Below, piece after piece: positions 1-11,401 of a DNA stretch of 64,000 bases. Both the position numbers and the translations under genes were made by a program. The notes under the pieces are model-generated. The model was not told where the DNA came from and made no database searches. It was given only the letters and a program-made list of their open reading frames with translations. Origin of the DNA: Corythucha ciliata (Eukaryota; Arthropoda; Insecta; Hemiptera; Tingidae); assembly GCA_038030265.1 (NCBI GenBank), contig CM075942.1:69630926-69694925 (forward strand), in the 5' to 3' direction. Numbering within the stretch: position 1 is the stretch's first letter; every line of letters begins with the position of its first letter.

Positions 1-132
1 GAAAAATAAATAATTCAAAAATATTAGGACCTTCAATAGACAAGTTGACAAAATGTAGCTGCGCGAAACGGCCCTGCTGTCGATGCGCAAAAAAAAGTAG
101 ACAAGTTATCACCAAGTATTTAGGACCGAACC
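1..132 (+). repeat. Dispersed repeat fragment, cut by window start
   Basis: This stretch is closely similar to 44537-44666 and 52319-52450. Those two copies begin upstream with an AAATAC-rich block and a CAGGGG-type terminus that would lie outside the window here. The hAT-like element at 133-1447 interrupts it, and the repeat resumes at 1448 after the duplicated ACCGAACC. No coding potential is seen. Confidence 0.75.
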
Positions 133-1447
133 CATGGGCGGAGATAGCCGATATTCCTTGGTGGGGGGGGGGGCTTCAGTCCTAATATGACTGGGAATAA
201 TCAATAGTGGGACGGGGACCCCCCCCCCCCCGCCCACCGATTCACACCTTCAAGCCCAGTACACACGGAGGCATTTTTCAAGAATTTTTCACGTCCCAAG
301 TTCGGAAAACATGTGAACCCTACCGAAGAAACACGTGTGTCACAAAGTTTTGCTGTGAAATAATAAAGGCCCGTTCACAAGCTCTACGTATGCGTTCAGT
401 GGAGATTATGCAACCAAACAAAATTTTTATTAGTCCGGGAGCCCACCGTACCATATGAAAAATCCGGGTCATATGATCGAGTCTGGCACCTGCGCAGGAC
501 GTTTTTTATGGTATAGGAGATGACTTTTCGGAGATTGCCAGACATTTTTCGTGGGACAGGTGCTCACAACAGAACTAGCTATTGGCAAACACACCTTATT
601 GGCCTGCTTCAAAACGGCTGGCTAGGGTAAAAATTGATTCTTCGCAAACAATAAGCTAGAAAACCACCATCGCCTTCCAATATCGAATGAAACCCTGGCT
701 ACTAGTGAGCCTCGAAATTTCACGTTTTCGCTGACGGCACTATTTACAATAAAATTGGATGGCGGCGTTGGTTTTCGTAACGTATTGGTCGAGGGTAACG
801 ACTTTTTACTTTCGCCAGTCGTTTTCAAACCACCCAAAGGTGTGTTTGCCAAAGCTAGCTCTGTTGTGAGCCCCTATGCCACGGAAAATGTCTGGCGATC
901 TCAGAAGTGTCATCTCCTAGACCATAAAAAACGTCATGCGCAGGTGCCAGACACGATCAAATGACCCGGATTTTTCGTACGGTGGGCTCCCGGACTACTT
1001 TCCTTCGAAAAATGAAGCATTTTAAAAGGTTACCTAGACCGGCCTAGACTCCACAGAACACATACATACAGCTCGTGAACGGGGCCTAAAAAATGTCCTT
1101 GTGTGTACTGGGCTTTAAAAGTATGTACAGACGGTGAGGATTTCCTGTTTAGGTCAACCCCACCGGCCGGCTGGAGCGTCTGGACCTGGCTTTGACTTCA
1201 GTTGAAGTCACCTTGAAGTCAACACGCATCAGTTGAAGAACGCGCAGTCCACCTCAACTGATGTCGAAGTCTGGGCACACGCTCCGGCTGGCCGGTAGAG
1301 AAAAATCTCACCGTGTGTTCGTACCCTATAACTGTAGGGGTTAAAGAGTCTGGGGGGAGGGGCTTCAGGAAGGTGAGCATGGGGGGGGGGGCTACAGAAA
1401 GTTTTGGGGGGTTATAGGACCAAAGCCCCCCTCTATCTCCGCCCATG
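133..1447. mobile_element. Non-autonomous hAT-like element, complete with target duplication
   Basis: Both termini read CATGGGCGGAGATAG in inverted orientation (133-147 and 1433-1447). The flanks are an exact 8-bp direct duplication, ACCGAACC, at 125-132 and 1448-1455. An 8-bp duplication with short terminal inverted repeats is the hAT signature. G-rich and C-rich runs lie just inside the left end (162-172, 219-231) and the right end. There is no transposase reading frame, so movement would have depended on an enzyme supplied elsewhere. The interior is largely one long imperfect inverted repeat, listed separately. Confidence 0.85.
250..1128. repeat. Long imperfect inverted repeat (foldback) inside the hAT-like element
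   Basis: The left arm (about 250-640) and right arm (about 780-1128) pair over most of their length. Visible landmarks are AGCCCAGTACACAC against GTGTGTACTGGGCT, CGGGAGCCCACCGTAC against GTACGGTGGGCTCCCG, and the CACCTGCGCA / TGCGCAGGTG pair. It is either a separate foldback element nested in the hAT or its own expanded subterminal structure. The small reading frames here are symmetric by-products of the palindrome. Confidence 0.75.
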
Positions 1448-1689
1448 ACCGAACCAGCGAGCACCAAGGCGATAGATATAACGGGTGGCGCACCAAGAGC
1501 AATTTTCTTGGAACTGAGTAGGACTGCCTACGTCACTCATAGACCAGAAAGTCTGATTGCCTGACCGTCTGATAGGTTTTATAGTTACTTTACTCTTTCT
1601 TAAACGGTGCAAAGGGCCGTTTTTAGGGGGTAGGCAACCGCATAGAGGCCCCGTCTTGGAATAAAAATAATTACAACAAAATCTCAATC

Positions 1690-2275
1690 GAGAGAAAATT
1701 CTGGAAATTGGTGTTTTACAGAGCTAAAATCCGAATAATTTGGTTTTTGAAGAATTCAGCCCCGGTAACTTGGTTCCCCTATGCGGTTGCCTACCCTCTA
1801 AAAACCACGAAAATCAGTGAAATTGGCTTTGAAGGCGCCAGATCCACAGAAAATGGTTTTAAAATATCCAGACATGTGAAAGTGAAATTGGCGTATTTGA
1901 GCCAAACACCCGAAATGTCTATTTGAAATAGCCAAATCAACGAAATTTGGATGCCAAAGTAGACCAAACCGTGGATTTTAAAAGAAAATAAATCTGGCAA
2001 ATTGAGGCTTTAAAGGGCCAAATCCTGGAAATTCGATTTTTAAAGATCTCGCGAAATTGCATTTTCGAATGAGAGCAACCTCGCGAAATTGCCTTTTGAA
2101 GAAGACGAATTGGCTTATCGGTTAATCCAAACCTTCGAAATTGATATTTGAAAGACCCTAACCCACGCAGTTTGTTTATTCAATTGAGACGGATCCCCAA
2201 AATTGCTATTTTAAGAGCTAAGTCCAATAAATTCGGTTCTTGAAGGAAGTTACGAAACTTGAGCGTGCTTGAACT
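1690..2275. repeat. Degenerate short-period array (GAAATTGG / TTTGAAG type)
   Basis: Units of roughly 30-36 bp repeat a core like AAATTGGTTTTTGAAGAGCC with heavy divergence. A similar pattern appears at about 19840-20160. No open frame shows coding signal. The flanks 1456-1690 and 2276-2860 contain nothing I recognise. Confidence 0.5.
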
Positions 2276-2859
2276 TCGGCCCCAGACAGCGACTATTTGG
2301 CCCCAGGAACGACGTGTTTCAATGGAGGCCACTCTTACTGTGCTTGCAGTCTGCCTCCACAGTTCGACAATTTTCTACTTTAGACTTTAGATTAAATTGA
2401 TCGTGTCCCGGCCAAGTTTGTGAACATTCCGCGTCCAGCTCCTTCGTTTAAGCCGCTTATTAGGGACACTTTTGACGGCTACACAGCCGACCAGACAGGT
2501 AATTTTATTGGCCGGACTAGCAAAATATTCTGTCCATATAGAAGTGCAAAATACTTTTCGATTTAATCTGCTAATAATTGCAAAAACCCTGTAGTTTCAT
2601 GAATGAATCGCCTATTTTTTAAATATTATCCATTTTACTGACAAATAGTCTGTTTTGGGGGCTTTTCGGCTCTTTTTGTAGGTTATGACTGTCTTAGGGT
2701 TGCAGCTTTTTCATCATGAAGGCAAAGAAAAGAATGGAAGGTCTTCTCCCACTTGTTTCATTTGAACTATCATGACCGTGGTTTCGGCAACGCCATTGTT
2801 CTCAAACAATTCAACGAATAAAACACTACCTGTATTGATACTTCCAGGCACGAATCCGT

Positions 2860-3267
2860 TATTTTAGTCATTTGCATTTTCAGGGCGCGAATCGTCAATC
2901 TTTAGCCATCATTAGAGTGCCTGGATCCAATTTAGCTGTTTTTAGAAAGTCAAGCCACGTCTATTTAGCCATTTTTAGGGCGGGAATCATAAACTTTTAA
3001 GGCATTTTCATGGCGCGCCAATCGTGCGTCCAGCAATTAATTTATAGGGCGCGAGAAGTCAGTTTGGCTCTTTTTAGAGCTGCAATCGCCAGTTTCGCTA
3101 TTTTTAGGTCGTAAATAGTAAGTTTAGTCATTTTTAAGGCACAAAAATCGTCAGTTTTTGACATTTTTGCGACTGTAGTCATACCTAGATTTGAAGGATG
3201 CGAGTGGCTACCAAGCCAGATGGCTATGAAGCCCCTCCTTTTTGAACAAAACCTGAACCCGCGTCTG
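2860..3267. repeat. Degenerate 30-bp array, family B, ending at a transposon-like terminus
   Basis: Units of about 30 bp follow a pattern of GGCGCGAATCGTCAG then TTTAGCCATTTTTA. The array closes with CTGAACCCGCGTCTG at 3253-3267, preceded by a GAACAAA block. The same closing motif ends two other family B arrays (23963-23977 and 25824-25837), so it looks like an element terminus. The minus-strand frame at 3042-3281 is a repeat artefact. Confidence 0.6.
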
Positions 3268-3779
3268 TGTTTAGCATACATTTACAATATCCACTGGCAG
3301 TTAGGGGGCCCCCTGACCCTGATAGTTCGTCGCCTACGGGCTCCACGAGGGCTAGAAACGGCCGTCGGTGTTGTCAGATAATTAATTAATTTTTCACTCT
3401 ATTTATGGTAATCCTCGACAAGACCCGAATATCGAGGTAAATAAGTTTGTATCCTGATCTTAATTTCGAGCACGCAGGGCTTACTAGGCCCATTTAAAGG
3501 AAAAATTAGACGAAGTTGAATACATCCTGACAAAATTAGCGTTAGCGAAAAATTGCAAATTGTTGGTATAGAGATGAGCTTTGTTCGAAATCCCGCATGT
3601 ATTCCTTCTTAACGAGAAATTGTGGAAATGCTAAATGGAAAATGGGGAATGGCTAGCGCAAAGGAACAGTCGATCGTTTTCTTCCTGTATAGGTCTATGG
3701 GTGACGTCAATTCCCAACCTTGTCATAGTAGAGCAAGAGGGGAGCTGCTCCACCTCTCTACATAGCTCTACCACCTTGG
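3268..3779. other. Unassigned sequence
   Basis: About 500 bp with no recognised coding region, terminal repeat or RNA gene. Confidence 0.5.
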
Positions 3780-3955
3780 GCGAGCACTGGTGGCTCGTGA
3801 GCTGAAAAGGAGGTGAGGCGGACTGTAAAAGGGTTGTCGGGGGGAGGGATAGCTCTGGGCCAGTTAGCTGAATTACATTACAGCTGAATAACCCATATTT
3901 TCCCAATAATTTCCACACTAACGAGGAATTTTACGCGTTTCGGATCTCCCTCCTT
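3780..3955. repeat. Dispersed repeat segment, second copy at 44668-44843
   Basis: The two copies are nearly identical over about 175 bp, beginning at GCGAGC and ending at CTCCCTCCTT. At 44668 the segment directly continues the repeat seen at the window start, so 3780-3955 is the downstream part of the same family. A short piece recurs at 52451-52490. Confidence 0.75.
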
Positions 3956-3956
3956 C

Positions 3957-4240
3957 CCCCGAACTACTCTTCCCCCTCCACTTTTTCGAAAAATAAAAAC
4001 GTTTATCGAAGGATACTATTGCTTAATAGTTTCGTTTAAAATACGGTGTCGCTAGGTTTACTTGGCGAATCATGGTGAATTTTTAAATTTGTTTACCCTT
4101 ATTTTCACCCGCTTCCCTCGAGCTGGAATGGCTGATTAACGAACTTAGGCTAGGGCTCTGTAAGATCCATTTTTGTGCCAAGTTTCCATCCGCCAGCATC
4201 ATTTTTGCGGCAGTTGTGCTAACAAGGAATTCGGAACTTA
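3957..4240. repeat. Dispersed repeat, permuted relative to 57366-57540
   Basis: Block X (4140-4238, starting TAGGCTAGGGCTCTGTA) and block Y (3968-4020, with CCACTTTTTCGAAAAAT) also occur at 57366-57459 and about 57480-57530. Here the order is Y then X; there it is X then Y. This fits a tandemly arranged parent unit or rearranged copies. No coding content. Confidence 0.65.
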
Positions 4241-4270
4241 CTTGACTCGGTTTTCCCAAGTCGGGTAGAC

Positions 4271-4306
4271 AGCCAGGGACGTGAATTACGATTCACGTCC
4301 CTGGCT
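4271..4306. repeat. Perfect 16-bp stem, 4-nt loop hairpin
   Basis: AGCCAGGGACGTGAAT is followed by TACG and then its exact reverse complement. The stem has no mismatch. Nothing nearby identifies a function; it could be a palindromic insertion or a cruciform site. Confidence 0.9.
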
Positions 4307-5640
4307 AGGGATTAGGGTAGTGCCTCCGCTTCCGGCGAGGGGCGGTCCATCGCCTCCATAATCTTGGATCTCTGATGGACTTGGAGTAGCTCTGGACCAC
4401 ACCCAAAGGTACAATTTTTTTGATTGTCTGGGGGGGTCCAATCCAATCAACTTGTACCATGATTTCGCCTTATACGCTCTTGGTCATCCCTCTCCTAACA
4501 ATTTTGTACACCAACCTCACGTCAATCTGCCATTTCATTCCATATTCGATTTATCTATTGTATACTGTGACGCCTTATGGTGAGGGGAGACATCCTTGTA
4601 ATCAATGAAACTAGAAACTGGTAAAGGGGCTCCGATGAAGGGAACTGCATTTTGAGGTAGGTGATGGATCCAAGTTTCCCCTCTTTTCTACAATTGACGA
4701 AAGTTATTTGTTTTTGTCACACATCAAGTTGAAATTCCCCACAATTTGTTCCTTTTCCCAGCTCACGTACGCTGATAGTGAGAATAAGAATCCTACATCG
4801 GAAGAACCTTAAGCCGCCGATGATTGACCGGTAGAGGGGGATGGAAGAGGAACATCTGCCGATCCCGTTGTTATGCGGGCGGGCACTAAGAGTCTTCAAA
4901 TAGTTTTATGCTCCAAGTTGGGGCCCGATTTGTCACTCTCACGGTCACAAATACCTGGCTCATTTTTTACTATCGCTTCTCCTTGTCGCATATGTCCACA
5001 CCGGAGGTTGCGCGGACTCTTTATTTGAGCACATTTTTCAATTTCTAGCGCGGCCTTTTTTTGCAATTGGCATTTCTACCCCAAGTGGGATAGATTAGCG
5101 GGCCTGACTAAATTGACTGACTAAATTTCGAGTTTGATGTAACTTAATGACCATCAAACCATGGTGGGAGCTCAACAGATCATTTTTAGAAAAATGTAGT
5201 TTCCACACTTTTGGTCTACAGGCATCGTTTTGTGCTTAAATGGAACATAATTGAATTTGCTACAACTTCTCTCGACTCGGATTTCCCCGTAGGACGAGTA
5301 TTTTAGCAAAAATTCTGGTCGAAATTTGACTAAAACTTAAAATTTCATTTTTTTTTACAAATAAATCAAAATTCGAGGAGCTGTATCTTGGTTACTATAT
5401 GACCTACAGAGCTAGGTTAGGTGTCAAATTGTAGCAAATTTTGTGTGGTTTTTAACGTATTTCGTATGTTTTATCTTAAAATTCATATTTTAGGAAATAT
5501 GTAAAGTGAAAACCCCGAAAAAAGTGCAAAAATTTCGCGGTTTTTCGAGTTCCACGAAAGTAGCACAAGTCTTTCGAAGCTGAAAACTTGGATTTAGACT
5601 ACTGGTGCTGGTCCTAACAACATACTAAAAAATCAGAACT
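4307..5640. other. Unassigned sequence
   Basis: About 1.3 kb with no recognisable coding homology. Short frames at 4420-4608 and 4717-4899 show no known motif and I do not call them genes. Confidence 0.5.
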
Positions 5641-6099
5641 AGCCGTTTAATTGCGATTTTAGCTATTTTTAATGTTCTTATTGACTGGCCTATATAGCAA
5701 AACTGACTATTTAAATCCTAAAAATGGCATACTCTTACCAGAAATTCACGGTCCAAAGATTAGCTAAACAGATCATTTGCACCCTACAGAGTCTACAGCG
5801 CGTCTTCAAAGTGGCTGTCGGCACAAAAAAAAAAATTCGTGCCTTAGAAATACCGGAACTGATCATTCGCGCCTTGTATAGATGGCCTAAATGACGATTT
5901 GTGCCATGCTGAGCCGAAAAAATTGCCAAACTGGCTATTCGCGCCCTTAAAAGATGAATTGACTATAAAGGATCGTGTCCATCTTACGAACTAATTGACA
6001 CCCCCCCCCCATTTCTGTCAAAAAAATCACCATTTTATATACGTATAATTTTTGTGATTTGAAAACCCCTCCCAAGAAAAATTCCTGGGCACGCCACTG
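5640..6099. repeat. Family B array remnant with a hAT-like right terminus
   Basis: Degenerate units with GCCATTTTTAG and GCGCC cores run from about 5640 to 5960. They are followed by a C-run (6001-6010) and then CTGGGCACGCCACTG at 6085-6099, the reverse complement of a CAGTGGCGTGCCCAG terminus typical of hAT elements. No matching left end with an 8-bp duplication was found, so the element is probably truncated. Confidence 0.5.
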
Positions 6100-6119
6100 G
6101 AAGGGAAAACGTCGGATCT

Positions 6120-6330
6120 TTCTCCTGCAATGGATATCGGGGTCAAACAGGGTTCCATAACTGGGGCCTTCGTTTTTTTAACGTATTCGAGAATGATCTC
6201 CCGGTAAGCCTGCAGTCGTCACACTCGCAGGCCTTCCTTGTACGCTGATGACGTGATCGTGGTTAGCGCAGAACGAGGCTTCCTGTGCTTCGGAGCAGTT
6301 CACCGCTATTATCATCAACTGGTGACCGGT
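6120..6330 (+). pseudogene. Non-LTR retrotransposon reverse-transcriptase fragment
   Basis: Two blocks of a reverse transcriptase are readable but in shifted frames. GVKQGSITGAF (from 6139) corresponds to the block before the catalytic motif. VFENDLPVSLQ (from 6183) is in a second frame. LYADDVIVVSAE (YADD at 6241-6252) is the catalytic Asp-Asp motif, back in the first frame. At least two frameshifts therefore break it, and no upstream endonuclease or downstream domain is visible. This is a short dead remnant; the clade cannot be fixed from so little. Confidence 0.65.
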
Positions 6331-9234
6331 GAACCGTCTTGTTCTCAACAGGACAAAGACCCAGGACCTGCAACTGAGGTTCACCATGTGCGTTATACTA
6401 TTTTTCTCTTTCTTTCTTACAGTTTTAACGGACCGAATGTGAACAATACTTTCTCTGAGTGTAGTTTCTTTCTGACCTCCTATTTCCTTACGGAGGAGGG
6501 GAACAAAAAAATGAAATAAATAAAACCCAAAACCCCTGACCACTTTTGAAATCTCTAAGTATCATTACATTCTCCGTTCAACAAGGAAACGTATTACCTG
6601 ACCTGTTATTATCCTTGAGTCCCTCGTTTTTACAGTAAGATATCATAATCCTTTGAGAAATTCAGGTTACTCTGCCAGACGTGTATACAGACACAAGTCA
6701 ATATTCACTGCTGAAGGGAAAGGTGGTCGACTCAAAAATAAGTGACAGTTATATGGTCCGCACTTCAATAAGAAAGGCTTGGAAGGGAGGAGAGAACCCA
6801 TAAAGAAAAGAAAAAAAAATGACAAATGCTCAGAGGAATGCAGGACGATTCTGATTGTCGCCTTTTCCTGACGACCTGAGAGGGCACCAAGGAGTCTTAA
6901 TAAACCAATTCCCTTGAACAGAAATTCTAAAACTAGCCAAAACCCAAAGGGGACCGAACCTAAACCGGAAAGAAGAGCATTCTTCGTGTTTTTGTTGTTG
7001 AAACTTTTGGTAATCACGTTATTTATTAGAGAGATTTTGCCAACAGCTAACGTTAACGCTATTCATATTTCAACCAACCCTACTACCCTAGCAATTAAAT
7101 TTAGCGTTTACTGGTTGCAAAATCTCTCTATTTACAAAAATAAAATACGTAATTCTATCTTATCCCTGTCGGTTAACCCTGTCAACCAGCCTACTAAATG
7201 TCTACTGCCAATGTATAGACCTTTTATTTACAGCAGCTGCGATAAATCGAAGTGTATGCATGCTCAAAGAGATAGAGCGTCATCATTCTGCTCTCGAAGC
7301 TCATTGACGTAAATTAAAGCAGTACTTTTTAATTTTCACTAACTGCCCTACTAACTTGCATAAACTCGGGCTGTTCAGTTCAGTAATATAATAAACAGTC
7401 ACCAAAAATCACTTGCCTATTACTGAATACTGGGGAGGAATAGACCTTATACGTTCTGCAACAACCGACGAATACGGAAACCGTTATGCGAACTGTTGTG
7501 GTTAATACCTTATAAGAGTAATAAGAGAAGAGGCCGATTCGCAAAAGCATTTCGCACGATTGGGATCATCACTTTCTTTTGAACTTTCCTGTCTTTTAAA
7601 CACTGATAAAGACATTATTGTTTGAATTTATTGAATGGAGATACTTAATTGTTTTAAGTGAATCACAATGAGAAAGAAGAGGGTGAAGAAAGAAGAATGA
7701 GAAAAATAAAAATAAACTTGCCTTGGCAGCCTTTGTTGGAAATGCCTACCGTTCAACTTTCTCCTTGGTTCATACAACTTACAGAAAAACGATTTTTCCC
7801 CGAGCAATATATTAATCAATTTCCAGCTCTAGGCAATGCTAAAAATTGTTTAAAATACTTTGCTCGTTATTTCGCGAATATCTCATTGTGTGGAGCCGGC
7901 CGGCTTTGCACTATCGCGTATTATAAGCTTTACCCAATGACGAGGTATAAAAGTGCCCGGCACAATGCACTAATGCATTGTAATTGTGTGCCTATATCCC
8001 CTAACATCCTTCCAGACCATATAATACCAGCTTCCTGTGCTAAAAACTGTGGAAGCTATTTATACTTCTTCCTTCTTTAAAAGAAACAATGGAGGGTTTA
8101 AATGGAAATGTTTTCCCCGGCTGCCCTAAACTCTTAGGTAGGTGAGGGAGCGAGCAACAAAAACCTTCACCGTCCGAAGGTGAAAAAACCGTTCAACTCG
8201 GTGCGAAATTCTTTAAATCATTCAATTGTCCTTGCGTCACAACATTGAAATATAATTGTTGTTGGAAAAAAAGGCTGAGCTAAGCCAAGAATAAGAAAGC
8301 AAAAATGCTATGAATGATGAAAAAGGAATTTTTGAAAACGTGAACCTGCGCTATTTACCGAGAATTTAAAGAAACTGTGCGTTATATTAATTTATGAGAG
8401 TCTCAGCAGTTGCAAAGCCTACTGAGGAAACAATCTCTTCGGTACTTTTACACGAATTAGTTTTTTGTACAAAAATAATGTTCAATTTGATCACAAACAG
8501 ACAATTTATAGGCAGGAAACATCTATTGAAAACTTACTCGTGAAGCGTGAACATAAACAGTGGTAAAGCACCTTTTATACAAGCAATTTTTTTTTATCAA
8601 CGTAGGTAGCCATTAAAAAAAAGAGACCAATAATGCAGTTTTTAAATGAAATGCTAAAATTAACAGATGTGCCAGCAATGGTCTGTTTGTGACAAGATTG
8701 AACATGTTTTTAGACCAAAAACTCACTCGTGTAAAGGGGCTTCAGAAACAAGGCAAAAATTGTGCTAAACAGGACAAAAATAAAGGCAGGAAAGAAGTTC
8801 CTTCGACGAATTGTCACGAAAGAACATGGCTTTGGCCAATAAATATTTTGAAAAGCACAATGATGTGGGGATGATTGAAAAAAAACTGGTAAGACAAAAA
8901 GAGTCAACCTAGCGTGAAAAATATCGCGCAAAATCTACGTGAGTCATTCCTACAGTCGGATAATCAGACTCTCAACAACTTGGCATTCTGTGCGCTGTTC
9001 TATTGGTTAGTTGTATAGCCATTTTTGTAGTAAGCTTCATTCATGAAATGTTTCTGAAGAAATAACATTGAAAATAATGATTTCACGCTTAATTTTCTCT
9101 CGTGGTTCAGTCCAAGTTAAATTTATTCAGGCATCGCAAAAATGCTTGAAGTTTAGTACCGTTTTAAAGCAATTTTAATTCCACTAATTTCACATGTTAG
9201 GGGTATTCACGTCAACCTTCGAAGGCTTTGTATT
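6331..9234. other. Unassigned sequence
   Basis: About 2.9 kb of AT-rich DNA without recognisable protein motifs, terminal repeats or RNA genes. Open frames of 61-140 codons occur (for example 6914-7312 and 7658-8080), but their predicted peptides resemble no family I know and they overlap on both strands. Spliced or non-coding transcripts cannot be excluded. Confidence 0.45.
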
Positions 9235-11000
9235 CAGTGGCGACGGTAGGAATTTGTCCTGGGCGGGGGGGGGGGTGCGGTCAGATTGAAATCGTGTAAG
9301 GGTGAGGGAGGGGGGGGGGGGGTAATTTCACATTTTAGTCATTATTCCACCCATAGCCAGCACACTCTTGAATCTGGACATCTTGCTGGCCTTATCATTG
9401 CCTCAATCTGTCAGTTATGGGACGATTTTTGGACTCTATACCCGCAAATTAGCGCTTTTTTGGCCCGAGTGTATCGTTCTTCTCAATTTCAGCGGCAGGT
9501 TAGCGGTTTTGCCCCACCCCCTCTCCCATAGCAATGAATTTGGGCATTTTCTCAACTTTAGCATCAAAGTATCGTTTTTATCCACGAGTTGTGGCGTTTT
9601 CCTCAATTTTAGCAGCATATTACCGATTTTTTTTAAATTTCTTATCAGCGGATTAGCACTTTTCTCAGTTTTAGCTGGAAATTAACGTTTTTCTGAAGTG
9701 TTTTACAATATTAGCCGCAAAATAGGAGGAATTTTCACGAATTAGGATTTTTTTGTTCACCTATTTTGTTGCCATATTTTGGCGGTTTTTTTTGTTTGTT
9801 TTTTTCAATTTCAGCCTGAAAAGCTGCCTTCAGAATCCGCAAATTGGCGTATATTCAGTTTTTGGTGCAAATTATAATTTTTTCTCAATTTCAACCACGA
9901 ATTAGTGTTTTTTTTTTTTATTGTAGCGGCGACGGCGACGCGTCGTAGCGTTTCAAACCTGTGAATTAGCGAATTTTCTCAATTTCAGTCGTCTGGTGGC
10001 GTCTGGCGCAATTTAAGCTGTAAATTGGCGATTTTTTCAATTTTTAGCCGCGAATGAGCAATTTTCTCAATTTTTAGGCTTAAAATTAACATTTCTCTTA
10101 ATTTTTACCAGGCTGATTCTTTTATTTTCTAAATATTACCCGCAAATTAGCGGGTTTTCACGTTTTACCACCGCATTAGCAAATTTATAAAACTTTTATA
10201 GGTATAGATTATTGCTTCTTTTCAGTTCTAGCCGTGAATTAACGTATTTTTTAACATGCATGAATTTGCCATTTTTCTGAATTTTAGCCACACAAATGCC
10301 TTCAGAAGGTGCGAATTTAAATTATAAATGTATTTTTTTTTTTTTTCTAACCAAAAAATGTACATCTATCCATCTATTTCTGTCAAAAAATCATCATTTT
10401 TAAATTATGAATTTCACGACACTTAGTTCGAGAATTAGTGATGTTTCCCAGTTTTAGCAGCGAATTTTCGCTTTTTCTACAATTTAGCAGCGTGGTAGCA
10501 TTTCCAACCCGTACATTACCCACCGATTTTTGTCAATTTTTGCCAAGAATTGGCGCTTGACTCAATTTAAGCTGCAAATTAGCAATTTCATCCATTTTTA
10601 ACTGAGAATGAGCACTTTTCCCCAATTTGAACTAAGAATTAACGATTTTCTTAATTTTAGCCGCGCTAATTGGTGATTTTTTCAATTTTTGCCGCGAATT
10701 TGTGATTTTCTTCATATTGTATCCGCGAATTAACGTTTTTCCACAACTTTATATCTGCAAATTGCAAATTAGTTATTTCTGGTGTACTATAGCTTCGAAT
10801 TAAGAATTTAGTCAATTTTTTCGCTTTCAGCTACGAATTAGCGCTTTTTCTCAGTTTGAGCCACGAACTTGACTTCATAAACCAAAAATTGTCGTTTCTG
10901 TACACTTCTACCCTCTATTTAGCGATTTTTCGCTAAATAGAGCCTTAAGCGGAAGCTTTAAGGAAACTTTGGGCGCGAAGTAGTTCTTATAATTTTAGCC
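9235..11000. repeat. 30-bp degenerate array, family A, next to a CAGTGGCG terminus
   Basis: A CAGTGGCGACGG terminus at 9235 is followed by G-runs and then, from about 9380, by tens of units of about 30 bp with consensus halves GCGAATTAGCGCTTT and TTCTCAATTTTAGCC. All units point the same way. Near the end, 10913-10942 is a perfect 12-bp stem hairpin (CTCTATTTAGCG and its complement). The segment 10780-11000 recurs inverted at about 15640-15860. No matching right terminus with a target duplication was found. Confidence 0.7.
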
Positions 11001-11031
11001 GTCGTTTGGCGCTTTTTCTCACTTTTGTTCG

Positions 11032-11401
11032 TAAATCAGTAGCGTAACTAGATGGGGGCGAGGGGGCCGGATTGCCCTGGGTCCCCTATACTAGAGAGGC
11101 CCACGAAAAGATTAAAGATGGAAAAATAAGGATTTTAAGGATCCATGTTCATGTATGTATAGGTACGTGAAAACGAGTTTTTCGCATGCGGTTGGACAGC
11201 GTTATTGGCACCTTTCGACGATCGACCCAGAGCGGAATGGGACATAGCAGGTGATCTGCAAGGAGTGTAGCTGAATATTCTATTTAAGTATTAAGCCCAC
11301 AAAAGCGCTATTCTGAAGGCTCAAATTGATGAAAAACGCGGCCTTCTGGGGGTAACTTTGCGGCTAAAATAGAGAAAATACGCTGCTCCCCTGTTTCCTT
11401 T
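11032..11401. repeat. Unique head of an array-bearing repeat, related copy at about 40590-40830
   Basis: The segment starts with CAGTAGCGTAACTAG plus G-runs, another hAT-like terminus. Its later part (from AGCCCACAAAAGCGC near 11290) aligns with 40715-40830 through GTAACTTTGC and the following array units. After removing the element at 11402-14367, similarity continues past 14376. The array therefore belongs to a dispersed family with ordered landmarks. Confidence 0.6.

Noticed and set aside
9380..10990. CRISPR array
   Set aside because: Units are degenerate with no constant repeat and variable spacer, there are no cas genes, and the genome is eukaryotic.
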